Position numbers and translations under genes: made by a program
DNA from: Ctena decussata
Taxonomy: Eukaryota > Mollusca > Bivalvia > Lucinida > Lucinidae
Direction of reading: 5' to 3'
Length of the DNA: 64,000 nt
Assembly (NCBI GenBank): GCA_963989385.1
Contig: OZ022513.1
Coordinates: forward strand, 23,253,928 to 23,317,927
Shown here: one piece after another, positions 47,306 through 60,025 of the stretch
Layout: each line of letters opens with the position of its first letter
How positions within the stretch are numbered: position 1 is the first letter of the stretch
The notes under the pieces: model-generated
Told to the model about the DNA's origin: nothing
Databases searched by the model: none
What the model saw: only the letters and a program-made list of their open reading frames with translations

Positions 47306-50300
47306 TCAAGAGTCCCTATCTTTCTTAGTGTTGCACATGCATAAGAGAGAATGTGTTTAGAATGGATATTGAGGTCCTGTTTTTCAGTTAAGTTTTTTGC
47401 AGGTGTCTGGTGCATGCCAGTTGGACATTTTGTGTCGCTAGAACATAGGAATGTACTATAACAGATGTAAATAATTCATATAAAGGGGGGTTTGGGGGGC
47501 ACAGCCCCCAGAAGCCAAAATAATTTAGGAAATCACATTCTGACAGACAGTGCTCCCCAGCTCCCCAAAATTCAAAGCTTGCTCCCCAGCTCCCTGAAAA
47601 TAATTGCAAGTGCTCCCCAGCTCCCTAAAAATAAATGGCTTTTCTCCCCAGCTCCTCAAAACCCCTGGGTGGGCCTCGGTGCTATAGGTTATATAGCCGT
47701 TGAGCATATACATGTACATACATGCAATATCTTTTCCCTGATTGGTTACGAACATGTTGCTTTACCTGTTTTATAATGCACTGAAACAAATCGATAGCCC
47801 CCACCCTGCCAGGTCACTTCATGTAGGCGTAACCATAGCAAACGTATATTTTCGCGTGTTACTTGTGTAGATGAAGAAAAGTTTTACTCCTTACATGAGG
47901 GTGCCCATAAAGGGCAGCGTGAACTATAATTGTTTCTACCATAGACTTCTATAGTGACCCCTACTCCCTTTGACAGTGTCCCGCCCATTATACAAAGTTG
48001 CTTCACTATCCAGATTTGCCCTTATTTCAAGCTAAAATGTTAATCAGCAAGACAAAAAAAGGGAAAACACCACTTTCCCAGCAAGTTTTGACGACACTTA
48101 CAGGAACACATGCACTAACACATGCATCATCGCATGTCACCCTGTACTAGTACACTTACAGCAATACTTAGTACTGTAATCTGTAAATTTTAGGTACATG
48201 TATTTTGCAGTTTATTCTGTTTTATTTGAATAACTTTTGGTCATTCTGTAGTCGCAGAAACAGACTCCTGGAAACCCAAAATGCAGTTCAGTTGGATTTG
48301 TTTCGTGCTAGGAAAGCAGTTCACTTTTTCGTACGCAAAATCCTATTTTTCTCATATAATATTAATCTAGTCAAGCTAAACTCTATTTAATTTGGAAAAT
48401 GCACTTTCTGTCGCACCATAGACAGACTTTTCTCTGTCTTTTTCGTTGTATTTCTAGGTAAAAAATTACTTTTTTCGAACAACAATTGTGGTAAACGACT
48501 AACTCAAACCCGTTAAATTGCGATATTCTCATTCTTTTTCCATCCATTCAAAATGACACCTCTGCTGCAAGAATCAACATGTATGGTGTAATTATTTGTG
48601 CAAGAACTTTCACCCCTCTGGCTATATTAGAGAAGGAATTCTTCAAAATACTCACATGGTGCAAACGCCGTTCTGCGGAAGTCGTCCCAATTAAGCAGTA
48701 CGGTTACCAAAGCAGCATCTGTCGTAGTACTGTTCGGTCACGTGATTACATAGCGTGATAACGTAAATGTAAAAACAAGTCAAACAATTACATGAAGGCT
48801 TTGGTTAATCACAAGGCAATATGTGTGTTTTGTTCTGCAATAAAATGTACAAGACTCGTTGGATATGATTTGTTTAAGATTGTATGTATCTTCTAATTTT
48901 GATCAAGATCCATTACATTCTAAATTTGAATAAAATCCATCAGACGTATGCATGTAATTATGATGTAGGAGTCTCAATATGATCCAGTGAACTATAAAGG
49001 AGTCACTTGGTCATAGGTATATGCTTTTGATTAGCATTACTCATTTAATTTTGTGTCAGTCTTCATTCATTTTCAAGAGGCAGACGTCCAGCATAAGCAC
49101 TATTCTGACAAAAAACATCCATTATAACTCTAATTGCAGGGATTGCAGCATTTTTTTCAGAATAAGTTCATTACTCAAAACTTGCAAAGCAACAATAATG
49201 ACTTGCGATGTTTGAAGCTAGCTGGATCTGAAAATAATAACAGCAATGAAGGCGACTGTTTGTTCACAAGGTCAAATAATATCATGTGCATTCTCTGAAA
49301 TTATGTGCTTCAAACCCAAATGTAAAACAAAATCACAAAGCATAATACAGGGCTTGGCTAGTTGTGTTAAGTATAATAGAGGCAAAGAATTACTAATAAC
49401 GGTGGAAAGCTTTTAAAAGGCTTATCAGCGCACTAAAATTTGTTGTAAATAAGCAGCTTACTAGAGATATAATCAATAAATTGCATTTGCAGCATGTTAT
49501 GGGATGCACGAAAAAGCATTAAATAACAGTCTTCTATCATTTTCAATTTTGAGAACTGATTGTTGTGTTTGGGCTTGTCTGCCAACAAGCTAGACTAAGC
49601 TTAACTTTTATCCTGCAAGTTGAAACGCATGATGCTTATAATGATGATGTATTATATACTTAGCAGAACAATACACACCGCACCACATTAATATAAAATT
49701 TTTCGGAACTGTTACATTTTCATAAATCAACGTCGTATCATGACGTATTATCGTTGTCACGACAAGATTTCAACTTTGTGGTTCCTTTGGAAACATGCTG
49801 TTTAAGTTTGAAATAATCAAAATGTATTTTCATAATTATTTTATTGCTATTATCTTATTTTATCTGGGTATTATTCAGTATAGAATTACTAGGAGCAAAC
49901 GGTTTTCAGATACTACGAAAATTATCTAAATAACATGACGGAAAGCTCTGTACCCGCGATCCCGCTAAATCAAAACACAGTGCGACTATACCGTATAGTC
50001 CGTTTGGTTCCAAGTGCAAATGGGGTTATGCTTATTTTCTCGAAAACGATGAAAGTTCCATTAAATGTTCTAATGTCCTAATGACTTCTATACCCATACA
50101 TAACAGAATACGAAAAATCCATTTTTTGGATGCTTTTGTAAAATATTTTCCATTAACAGTAGTGTAGAAATTAAGCAATTTCAGTGAAGGGCGTCGTATG
50201 CCTGTTAGAACAGCCAAAATATTGTTGACAGGCAATAGCGTAAACTCGTTGTTTACTATAGTTGTGAGAGTATATGAATGAAATAGTAAAATGTATTCAC

Positions 50301-51129
50301 GTGTCCGCACGCGTAACGCATGGTGTCGCTGGTCAGGTGATACTAGTGCTAGGGCCGAAATCTGTATCTACGCTAGAAAACACTTTCGCTTTCACTAAAG
50401 AGTAGAGTTTGGCACCCATGTGGAGGTTATAGCCTGTACCCATCTGGACATAATAAAGCCCGGAGACATTTTGTGAAATCCCTCTGGGGCGCTAGAGGGG
50501 TGACTTTGTAAAAATGACAAAATATGCCTATATTCTCTCATTTTTCTTTTAAATTTCGAAAAAAATACGGTTGTCTTAATTTTGTATTAAATTACACCCA
50601 TATATAAGTTGCCACATATGTGTTCTAATAGAGTAGACCTTCCAAGGTGAGGTAAATATCACCAAAGGGGCCCCACGAGGAGATAATTACCAGTAGTATA
50701 ATTTTCGTAATCACTTCTAAAAGATTTTGATTTTATTCAAGTATGGAGGGTTTGCATATTGCCTGGGACAGTTTTTAAGTGCATAACATTTTTGTTCGAG
50801 ATAACGGGCGTGCCACGGTAAACCAATGACCAAACTATTTAATTTTAAACTACAACTGTCTCTCATTGACATGGAATAACGCATTTTGGTTGCAATTTTG
50901 TTGATGAACACTGAAATGTTAAAATAAATATATAGACGTCTAATTTGATACAAATTTGGCACACATGTTAGTCATAAATATTAAGTTTATATAAATCCTG
51001 AAGAAAAAGGCTAACCTTGGTTAAGCCGCAACCCTGTTTAATCTGTATCAAAAATAATGTAGGAAATAGACATTTTATAAAATTCCGTTACAAGGTGGTA
51101 GCCTGTTAAAGGAGAATGTATACATATTC

Positions 51130-52480
51130 TTAATGTGCTACTGATGGAAAGGGAGAGGGAATCACAAACAGACTGGAGAGACGTATGTGGACCTTACTGC
51201 AATGCCGAGACAAATGAGAGAGTTGTCAAACTCCTAAATTTGCAACTTCAACAACCTGTACTGATAAATACCTTGGCCGCACAAACCCTATACAAGGTGG
51301 ACATAGCACAGCCGAGACAGGAAGCATTAAGACTAGATTGACATCTTGGCGAGGAAGCGGTTCCAATGAGGAGGACAAGGAGCTTTCTTAGCGCAGACAT
51401 AGGAAGTGTACATTACCTGTTGATGATTACCTCTCAAGTTCGTCTGAAGGAGACCAGGAAGACAACTCAGCCAAGACTGAGGTTTCACCGTGAGAAGTTC
51501 GAAAACCCAGATGTGGACATGCACGTTCCAAGTAACAATAGGTGGGAAATTTACACCATTCATCAGTCTGGGGGATGATGACAGACACAGACAGCATGAT
51601 TACAATACAACATTAAATGACACAGCCAGTGAGATACTTGGTAGGGAACGTCAGAGGACAACGCCCTAGTCACCAGATGTGTTCTTGATCTCGCTGATGA
51701 GAGGAAAGATTCAAAGAAGAGCCGTTATGAAACAGAAGGAGTGAAAATACAGGACAGCTGACAAGACTGTTTAAAAGATCCTGAAAAAAGCAAAGGAGGA
51801 CAGCGCGAGATGATTGAAATTTGCCTGAACAAAAATACCAGCATAACAAATGATGAAGGCTCTAGCTTCAGGGAAACAGGGCTGATCAACAAATATCCAG
51901 GACTAGTCTGGAACATGTCTAGAAGAGCACAAAATTCTCAGCAGATGGACAGAATATTGCTCAGAGCTATACAACTATGTTTCATGGTGACAATACAGTT
52001 CTGGACTGCACTTGGCACTGAAAATTTCTCGTACAACCGATCTTTTGCGAGGCAAATTAATTTGCAGTAGCTGCACTTAAAAAGGCAAAGTCTGCCGGGG
52101 TTGATATTATTTCAGTAGAACTTGTTCAAGCAGGCGGGGAGACCATGAAACGTCTGTAAAAAACTTCTGAAGAACAGAAGAATGGCCGACCCCAATGTCT
52201 CCGTCGCTGGTTACTACGCTCCCTCAAGAGGGCCAACAGCAGCTCTGCCAGAACTACAGAACCGTCAGCCTCAAAGTAAAGTCATGCTAAAAGTCATCTT
52301 GAACAGGCTCAAACCCCAAGTTGAAGAGATTTTCGCTGAACAGAAGGCTGGTTTCAGTGTCGGAAGAAGCACAACAGAACAGATAGGCCTATTCTCTGTA
52401 GAAATTACTCAGGTGAGCAGATGGTCTTTTTTGAGTCTCCTGGGCGTTTCTCGAAATGTCTCCGGGCCAAAATCTATGGT
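51130..52480 (+). pseudogene. LINE endonuclease/reverse transcriptase remnant
   Basis: The reading is scattered across all three frames. It includes ADIGSVHYLLMITSQVRL near 51,395-51,450, matching the end of an APE-type endonuclease (the SDHxL region), then KTTQPRLRFHREKFENPD. Later come KSAGVDIISVELVQAGGE (about 52,090), QLCQNYRTVSLK (about 52,252), VMLKVILNRLKPQ and EQKAGFSVGRSTTEQI (about 52,340-52,385), which are the first RT motifs of a non-LTR retrotransposon. The RT catalytic FADD region is absent because the copy stops at about 52,480. The clade is not assigned. Many stops and frameshifts make it a dead fragment. Confidence 0.82.
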
Positions 52481-52698
52481 AAAATAAATGTATATTTAGA
52501 TGCACAGGCTTGCCAAACTCTACTATTAAAGGAGAGCGAACCTCTTTTTTATCTCTTGGGCTCCTGGACTAAACTATGTTGCAAATAAATATTAAACTTT
52601 TATATAGTTTGCGAGTAAAAAGTGTATGTTTCAAAATTTGGTGATCTATGGGTGAAACAAAAAGTAGAAAAATGGGATTAAAAATAAAATTTCATAGA

Positions 52699-53047
52699 GG
52701 ATCTTACATGAGTGCTCATGTATTATTGAATTTATTAAACGAGTTGGGGAAAAAGATAAGATGCGAGGCTCTGCCGAGCATCTTATCGTTTTCGCCAACG
52801 AGATTAATAAATTCAATAATACATGAGTTCGAATGCAAGATTCTATTTATCACATTACACTAAAATCGCATTTTATAAGGAAATTTAGCACTAAAACGTC
52901 ACGATTTCGCCATTAGAAAAAGCGACGTTTTATGGACGCCAACGCATAACGTTACGGCGTAATTTGCATATTTAATCCACTAGTGGATTATTGTTTTTAA
53001 TGCATGGCTTTATTACACTCTCAGATGCGACGTCATATGATAAAATT
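52699..53047 (+). repeat. Hairpin-head repeat family, copy 3
   Basis: Same layout as 27,779-28,136: a hairpin head centred on GATGCGAGGCTCTGCCGAGC, then a tail with ACGTCACGATTTCGCCATTA, CCACTAGTGGATTA and an end at CGTCATATGATAAAAT. Confidence 0.8.
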
Positions 53048-54008
53048 AATTATGCAAATTTTGTAATAGGGATGGCATACATTGATCTCATGCTCTAATA
53101 CGTAAGACTAAATGGGAATTTCAAGAGCCAAGTTTTACCCCCTTGTAATTAAGAGGCGAAGATGACATATCGTAGGTCCTCTTTTTTTTAAAGAAAATAT
53201 TCTATGCAAAGCCCCACATTTCTACAAAATCTTAATTTGGTTATGTAAAGGATAAAAGTTAAGAATGAGCAATACGAAAATCTTCTACCTCTCATCATTT
53301 TTAGGAAAAAATTGGGAATGCCGTTTGCATTTGGGAGCAAACGGACTATACATACCATAAGGTCCTCTATTCGACACAGTGCAAACACGCTGCATCTTTG
53401 TTTTTGCATTTGGTGACAGTGAAGTCATTGGATCTCGTTTGTTTTACTTTTTAAAATACTGATTTGCGTTTCAATAAACAAACTGCCTAGAATCTAGTCC
53501 TTATAGCCCATAGCACAAGGCACATTCGGAGGGTGAAATTAACTACACATAGCTTTAAAACTTAAAGTTTGCACAAGGTAGGAACATTGCTAAACAGTTT
53601 CAACATTATGTATTTTTCCTTGAATCAGGGTAAATACGGATAGTACAGATTAAATATTCTCTATATGGTATTTCAGTGATATGGAGTTACTTAGACTTCA
53701 ATATGTCGTCAACATCCTATGACATTTCGTTAGTAATTGTTAATTAAACATAATGCTACTGAATTTAAGCAAAACTATCAGAAATAAATTAAACTGTAAT
53801 TAGCTGCACACAAAGTGGTGTGAATGAACTAGTTTATTAACACATATAAAACAAGGAAAACGTCAGAGTAACAAGCTTAATAAAAATTTCATAACATTCA
53901 GAATGTTCGTATGAGTGTCAGAAGCGGTTTTCTATGAATTTTATGAAAACTTTTAATATTTTTTTAATTTGGAAACATTATAAAAGTTTGTTCACCTAAA
54001 AAAACTAT

Positions 54009-54855
54009 ACTGAGAGACTTTAGAAACATACCAATTTGTAGCTTTGGATATGCTAGAAAAACATATTTGTTTCATACAGCCATCAACTATTGTAATTTTG
54101 GTTTATTCCAATATAAACCGGGGACACAAGCTTTCAAAATGAATATAAAATTTGGCTTTAGAATATTCCTAAAGGGAGATAAATTCGCATTAATACAATG
54201 ATGATTGAAGCGTGATTTTCAGTTTCCTGCAATTTCGTAACTGCTTATCAGATTTCAATGACATAAAAACAGAGGTTATTCATTGTTTATGCTTTGTGTT
54301 CTCTTTTTATCGGTTACATTGTTTTCTTTTCAACCTCATTTTGCAAAGATTCAAACTTTTTGCACAAAAAACCGGAAGTGAAGGTAACGGACAACATTTG
54401 AATAATTATTCAACTTGGAACTGGTGCATTAATACATACTCTCATGATTTATGTAGGTATACCATGGATTGGTCGGCTTTTAAGTCGGGCAACTCCAAAT
54501 TTTGAACTGTACCCTATTTCTTATAAACAAAATCCGATTTTCGAACAATGATAAAACACTTTTTCAAGGATCTTTGCCATTTTTCATAATTGTTTTTACA
54601 GTGTGTGGTATTCATTCAGATGCATAAACATTAAAATTCGACAAAATGTGAATTCGTTCAATTTTTATGCGAAAAAGTAACCAAATTTCCATTTTTCTCG
54701 AAATTTCTATGCATGGCTGCACACTTTCTGTCAGCGTTTGCAGACTAAAAGAACTCAACCATGCTAACTCGCTCGAGTGCACAAACATTTCCAATATTGC
54801 AAACTCTGGGTAAAATAACATGATATACAATGGTGCGTTTTTAAAGTCCCTCAGT
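54009..54855. mobile_element. 847-bp TIR element, private to copy R
   Basis: ACTGAGAGACTTTAGAAAC and GTTTTTAAAGTCCCTCAGT are inverted ends. The paralogue in L (about 9,425-9,465) lacks the block. The interior is AT-rich with no convincing ORF. Target duplication unclear (TAT-like). Confidence 0.68.
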
Positions 54856-56214
54856 TTATAAACTGTTGTCGATTGTTTATTTTTGCGAATCTTCGAAGAT
54901 AAAACTTACATGCATTTTCCCCAGTTCACAGTATGTATAAATTGCTAACAGCGCTAATGCTAATTAAGTATTGAGAAGTGGTCCAAACGTTTCTTCAAAC
55001 AACGTACTTTCTAACGGTGAAATAAACGATAATCTGCAGCCAGTGTAATATATCGTTATGGATAATTGTGTGTCCGTCATTGATTGAAATGTGTTCATTC
55101 AGATCCTTTCATACAAAAGGACAATAAAGCCTCGAACAAACTCAGTCCCCAGCGTATTTTTGGGACAAACATGATATAGGCTATCGCATCGCATGAAACC
55201 ATTATATGATATTTTCTTTATGTGGAATTTAATGAATGGTGATGTGACTGGAAAGAACATTGCTACTTGTATATTTCATTGCCTGAACCAACATATAAGA
55301 GTTCATATTATATTTCTGATGAATTATAATTACCTACTTGTGAATTCTAGGTGAAATACAAACACATTAATTTGTTAAACGATACAAAATGAAACCACTT
55401 CGCAAGCATATCGGCTTAGTGCCGAACTATTTCATATTTTCAGTCAATTCTCGATAGCTCAAAGCCAAAGTTCCTCTCAAACTACTGATATGTAAAAGAA
55501 TTTTTTTTGTTCTTGGCATATTTACATTGAAATACCAGTAGTCTGAATTACTGATACACTGGCGCTCACGTATTTGTACACCAAAAACGCGTTCGTACCG
55601 CGTTGCATGCGCGTGCTGCGTGCGTATCACCTAGAACCGCGCATCAGACGCGTCTAGACGCGCCTTGACGCGTCTCGACGCGGGAGACGCGAATAATGAT
55701 AAAATGAATATTCATGACTTGTTCAATACGCGTACAACCGCAGATTGTACGTTGGCCTATTTAAAATAGTTTTAAGATAGCCTGAAACAATAAAACTCTT
55801 CACTGATATTAAGTTATTAAGTTCATATTGTCCCGATCCCTCTACCGGGAATCTGACCGAAGCGATGCGCAGAAGGCGGAAACCATAAAGTAGTCCCACA
55901 TTATCTGGGTCAATTTTTACAAAACTCGTAACCTCTCGATTTCTGAATTTAATGGGACTCATTAACTACTATTTAGACTAACTCTATAATAGAACTTCTA
56001 GGCTTAGAAACTATACATGACTTCTATTTTTCTTAACTTCTAAGCCCAGAAAAAACAAAAAAAGTCACAACTTATTACACAACTTATCTGGGCCAGTACG
56101 GACAAATCCGGGCACACGGTAACCCTCGCTAAGAATAAACTGACCAGTGAAATTTGGACCCAGACTATTATATTGAGTTGAATGTTCAAACAGAACAATA
56201 CCACAGGGTTTAAT

Positions 56215-56490
56215 CGATTCCGCTAATTTTCGCTTCCTGCAGAGACTGTACATCATATTTGGCTTCCGCCGAGACTGTCCGCAAGTTCTTGCTTCCTGCC
56301 GAGACTTCTGTACATGATAAATGGCTTCCTGCAGAGACTGTCCACGTGATTATTCTTCCTGCCGAGGCTCTCGGCAGGAAGCAGTCATGTGGACAGTCTT
56401 GGCAGGAAGCCAATTTTCGAGGACAGAAGTCTCTGCAGGAAGCAAGAGATCGCGGACAGTCTCGGGTGAAGCCAAGTATGATGTACAGTC
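56215..56490. repeat. 270-bp palindrome built from GCTTCCTGC units
   Basis: The two arms of about 135 bp meet near 56,369 (CGAGGCTCTCGGCAGGAAGC). Each arm contains about four alternating GGCTTCCTGCNGAGACTGTC units, the same motif as at 1,160-1,318. ORFs on both strands across it are mirror images of one another, which argues against coding. Confidence 0.85.
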
Positions 56491-56548
56491 GATCTCCAGC
56501 AGCAGCATACAGAACCACAACCAAGGCCACAAATAAGCAATTGTCCTT

Positions 56549-56705
56549 CAGTGGCGGATCCAGAGAGGGTTCAAACGAACCCCCTTTTCAGTCTTAATTA
56601 TTTCATTTTCATGGGGAATTTCAGGAAAAATTGGTCAAACTGCACAAATCGAACCCCCCTCAGCTAATTTGAAACCCCTTCCAAAAATTTCTGGATCCGC
56701 CCCTG
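56549..56705. mobile_element. hAT-like MITE with flanking GTCCTT
   Basis: A 157-bp element with ends CAGTGGCGGATCCAGA and TCTGGATCCGCCCCTG and internal GAACCCCC/GGGGTT words. GTCCTT lies directly outside both ends (56,543-56,548 and 56,706-56,711), probably part of the usual 8-bp hAT duplication. Confidence 0.82.
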
Positions 56706-57859
56706 GTCCTTGCCTTTGAGACAATGTAAAAACATTTGCATGCGTGAATTTTCTATACCTTCAATAACCCTGTTTGACTAGAGTTTTAATCCGAATCGAA
56801 TCCGAATTCGCTTTGAATTAACTGCTTAAACTAGCAAATCTTATTCGAATTAAAAACTAATTCGGAGTACACTAATCCTACAGAGTACCTTGGATCGAAT
56901 CCGAATTAACTTTTACTTCGGATTAAAAGTCCTGTCTAAACAGTAAACCGAAGCAAATCCGCATTAAAATTTATTGTTGAACTGACCTCAGGCATGTTTA
57001 GGTCATGTTAACATTTGAGCAGGCTGCATTTACTTTACTGTGAAGTAACTTGCACCCAATTGGAAACATTTATTTTACTACGAAGTAACTTGCATTGAAT
57101 TGGAAATGGTATAGTCTGAACAGACAAGTGGGTTCTCTTCGGATTACCTTATTGCAGAGCAATCTGTGCCGAATCGAAACAGGTATCCTCTACACAGAAT
57201 AAACAAAATAAAGTTTAAGAATATTTCATTTGTAGCTTGTAGTTTTGGCTGAATGCAGAATACGTACATTCCAAGATAAACCTTGATTTCCAGAAAGCAA
57301 TTTAATGCTGCAAAAATTTCCAGCATATGGGGCCAGAGTTGACTGATCATCAAGGTGACTGAAAACCGGGAACCCCGGCAAGAAAAAAAAAACACTTCCG
57401 GCCATAATGCATCTTCCCCGAACTGCAGGCCTCCATCAGACTTCACTTTGCTAGTTCTGTCGGAACAAGCCCCCTGTCCTGGCTGGGCCCAGGGCAGGTC
57501 TAGGGGGGAAATGGGGAGCAAATTCTTAGGTGGGGAGCAAATTCCCTTATTAACTAATGCAATGGGCAGTGGGGGATAAGAGCTTGAGGGTGATCTGGGA
57601 TGCAGTTGTCTCAGTTTTTGTGGCCCTCATGTGTAATTGAGACTGCCTGGGTTACATCATGAATTACGCCCGTTGGTCTCAGAGCGGACCGTAGCTTAAT
57701 TCTGTTGGGAGGAAGGTAGGTGGGGTAAATATTCCTTTTGGGGCCTAGGACTGTAGCGTTTTTTCTAAACCTTATCTTGGTTTAGTTGGTTCCAAAATAT
57801 ATTGCATATTTAAAGTTTTAGGGGCCTGTATTTTTATGGGAGTTTTTTGAGTCTTCTAA

Positions 57860-60025
57860 TATTTTGGGAAATGGAGAATATTATTAGTCAACAACAGGAC
57901 TGTAGCTAATTTCTTATTGTGGATTGTTGGGAGGGGAGGGCAGCTTCTTTTTGCTGTTTCTAGGGAGCAAATGTGATGAACCTTATAATGGTTCATTTGG
58001 TTTCCAGGTAACTAAGCCTGGGTGTGAGATTAAGGAGGTTGGATACACATTATGTTTTGGAAGGGAAATGGAGAATATTATTAAGAGATACGGGGACAGT
58101 AGCTTATTTCTTATTGCGGGTTGTTCGAAAAGGCCGGCGGTTTCTTTTGGTTGTTTCTAGGGAGCAAATGTGATGAACCTTATAATGGTTCAGTTGGTTT
58201 CCAGGTAACTAAGTCTGGGTGTGAGATTAAGGAGGTTGGATACACATTATTTTTTGGAGGGGAAATGGAGAATATTATTAATAGATACGGGGACAGTAGC
58301 TTATTTCTTATTGCGGGTTGTTCGAAAAGGCCGGCGGTTTCTTTTGGCTGTTTCTAGGGAGCAAATGTGATGAACCTTATAATGGTTCAGTTGGTTTCCA
58401 GGTAACTATGTCAGGGTGTGAGATTAAGAAGGTTGGATACACATTATTTTTTGGATGGGAAATGGAGAATATTATTAATAGATACGGGGACAGTAGCTAT
58501 TTCTTATTGCGGGTTGTTCGAAAAGGCGGCGGTTTCTTTTGGCTGTTTCTAGGAAGCAAATGTGATGAACCTTATAATGGTTTAGTTGGTTTCCAGGTAA
58601 CTAAGCCTGGGTGTGAGATTAAGGAGGTTGGATACACAATATTTTTTGGAGGGGAAATGGAGAATATTATTATTAGATACGGTGACAGTAGCTTATTTCT
58701 TATTGCGGGTTGTTCGAAAAGGCCGGCGGTTTCTTTTGGCTGTTTCTAGGGAGCAAATAAGTTGAACCTTATAATGATTTATTTAGTTTCCAGGTAACTA
58801 AGCCTGGGTGTGAGATTAAGGAGGTTGGATACACATTATGTTTTGGAAGGGAAATGGAGAATATTATTAAGAGATACGGGGACAGTAGCTTATTTCTTAT
58901 TGCGGGTTGTTCGAAAAGGCCGACGGTTTCGTTTGGTTGTTTCTAGGGAGCAAATGTGATGAACCTTATAATGGTTCAGTTGGTTTCCAGGTAACTAAGT
59001 CTGGGTGTGAGATTAAGGAGGTTGGATACACATTATTTTTTGGAGGGGAAATGGAGAATATTATTAATAGATACGGGGACAGTAGCTTATTTCTTATTGC
59101 GGGTTGTTCGAAAAGGCCGGCGGTTTCTTTTGGCTGTTTCTAGGGAGCAAATGTGATGAACCTTATAATGGTTCAGTTGGTTTCCAGGTAACTATGTCAG
59201 GGTGTGAGATTAAGAAGGTTGGATACACATTATTTTTTGGATGGGAAATGGAGAATATTATTAATAGATACGGGGACAGTAGCTTATTTCTTATTGCGGG
59301 TTGTTCGAAAAGGCGGCGGTTTCTTTTGGCTGTTTCTAGGAAGCAAATGTGATGAACCTTATAATGGTTTAGTTGGTTTCCAGGTAACTAAGCCTGGGTG
59401 TGAGATTAAGGAGGTTGGATACACATTATTTTTTGGAGGGGAAATGGAGAATATTATTATTAGATAGGGGGACAGTAGCTTATTTCTTATTGCGGGTTGT
59501 TCGAAAAGGCCGGCGGTTTCTTTTGGCTGTTTCTAGGGAGCAAATAAGTTGAACCTTATAATGATTTATTTAGTTTCCAGGTAACTAAGCCTGGGTGTGA
59601 GATTAAGGAGGTTGGATACACAATATTTTTTGGAGGGGAAATGGAGAATATTATTAATAGATACGGGGACTGTAGCTTATTTCTTATTGCGGGTTGTTCG
59701 AAAAGGCCAGCGGTTTCTTTTGGCTGTTTCTAGGGAGCAAATGAGTTGAACCTTATAATGGTTTATTTAGTTTCCAGGTAACTAAGCCTTGGTGTGAGAT
59801 TAAGGAGGTTGGATACACATTAATTTGGGGGTGGGGAAGAAATGGAGAGTATTATTAATAAACCAGAGGACTGTAGCTTATTTCTTATTGCGGATTGTTG
59901 GGAAAAGAGGGCAGTTTCTTTTGGTTGTTTCTAGGGAGAAAAAGTGTTGAACCTTATAATGGTTCATCTAGTTTGCAGGTAACTAAGCCTGGGTGTGAGG
60001 TTAAGGAGGTTGGATACACATTAAT
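57860..60025. repeat. 197-bp satellite array with 4-unit higher-order repeat
   Basis: Eleven units are counted by the marker TTGGATACACA (from about 58,035 to 60,010, spacing about 195-198). A four-unit block repeats at an offset of 786-787 bp: the variant GTCAGGGTGTGAGATTAAGA occurs at 58,410 and 59,196, and CAAATAAGTTGAACCTTATA at 58,754 and 59,541. Units at the edges are the most diverged. The ORFs of 74-143 codons in the array shift frame at each unit and end in the same place, so they are not genes. Confidence 0.93.

Larger units (their letters stand above)
45469..47682. mobile_element. 2.2-kb nested element with CTCCCCAGCTCCC terminal repeats
   Basis: The imperfect inverted ends are GTGCTGAGGCCCTACCAGGG and GGGTGGGCCTCGGTGC. 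Just inside each end are several CTCCCCAGCTCCCTGAAAAT-type words (45,510-45,650 and 47,550-47,660), in direct rather than inverted orientation. The interior contains the 35-bp minisatellite and a GACGTC hairpin. CAGGGG next to the end hints at hAT, but this is unproven. Confidence 0.6.
44473..48757. mobile_element. 4.3-kb TIR element with CAC ends and 5-bp target duplication
   Basis: The ends are CACACTATGTAATCACGTGA and the complement of CACGCTATGTAATCACGTGA; inverted similarity extends about 65 bp, including GATGCTGCTTTGGTAACCGT. It is flanked by ATAAC at 44,468-44,472 and 48,758-48,762, and the paralogue in L has one ATAAC (5,249-5,253) and no insert. CAC...GTG termini with a 5-bp duplication recall Transib, and CAC ends also occur in Chapaev; neither can be shown without a transposase. 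The interior holds a MITE, a 2.2-kb nested element and a minisatellite, and no transposase frame. Confidence 0.88.
49996..53348. mobile_element. 3.35-kb TA-flanked TIR element, private to copy R
   Basis: The ends are TAGTCCGTTTGGTTCCAAGT and the complement of TAGTCCGTTTGCTCCCAAAT, flanked by TA (49,994-49,995 and 53,349-53,350). Copy L at about 7,930 lacks the insert. A TA target points to Tc1/mariner-like or related transposons. No transposase is readable; the interior holds a LINE remnant and a hairpin-head repeat, so much of the length is secondary insertion. Confidence 0.8.

Noticed and set aside
57924..59467. Repeated 78-143-codon ORFs resembling a small gene family
   Set aside because: They are frames through the 197-bp satellite. 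Unit length forces a frame change each unit, all end at the same point, and there is no upstream gene context.
57860..60025. CRISPR array (regular repeats)
   Set aside because: Whole 197-bp units are homologous with no unique spacers, in a eukaryotic context.
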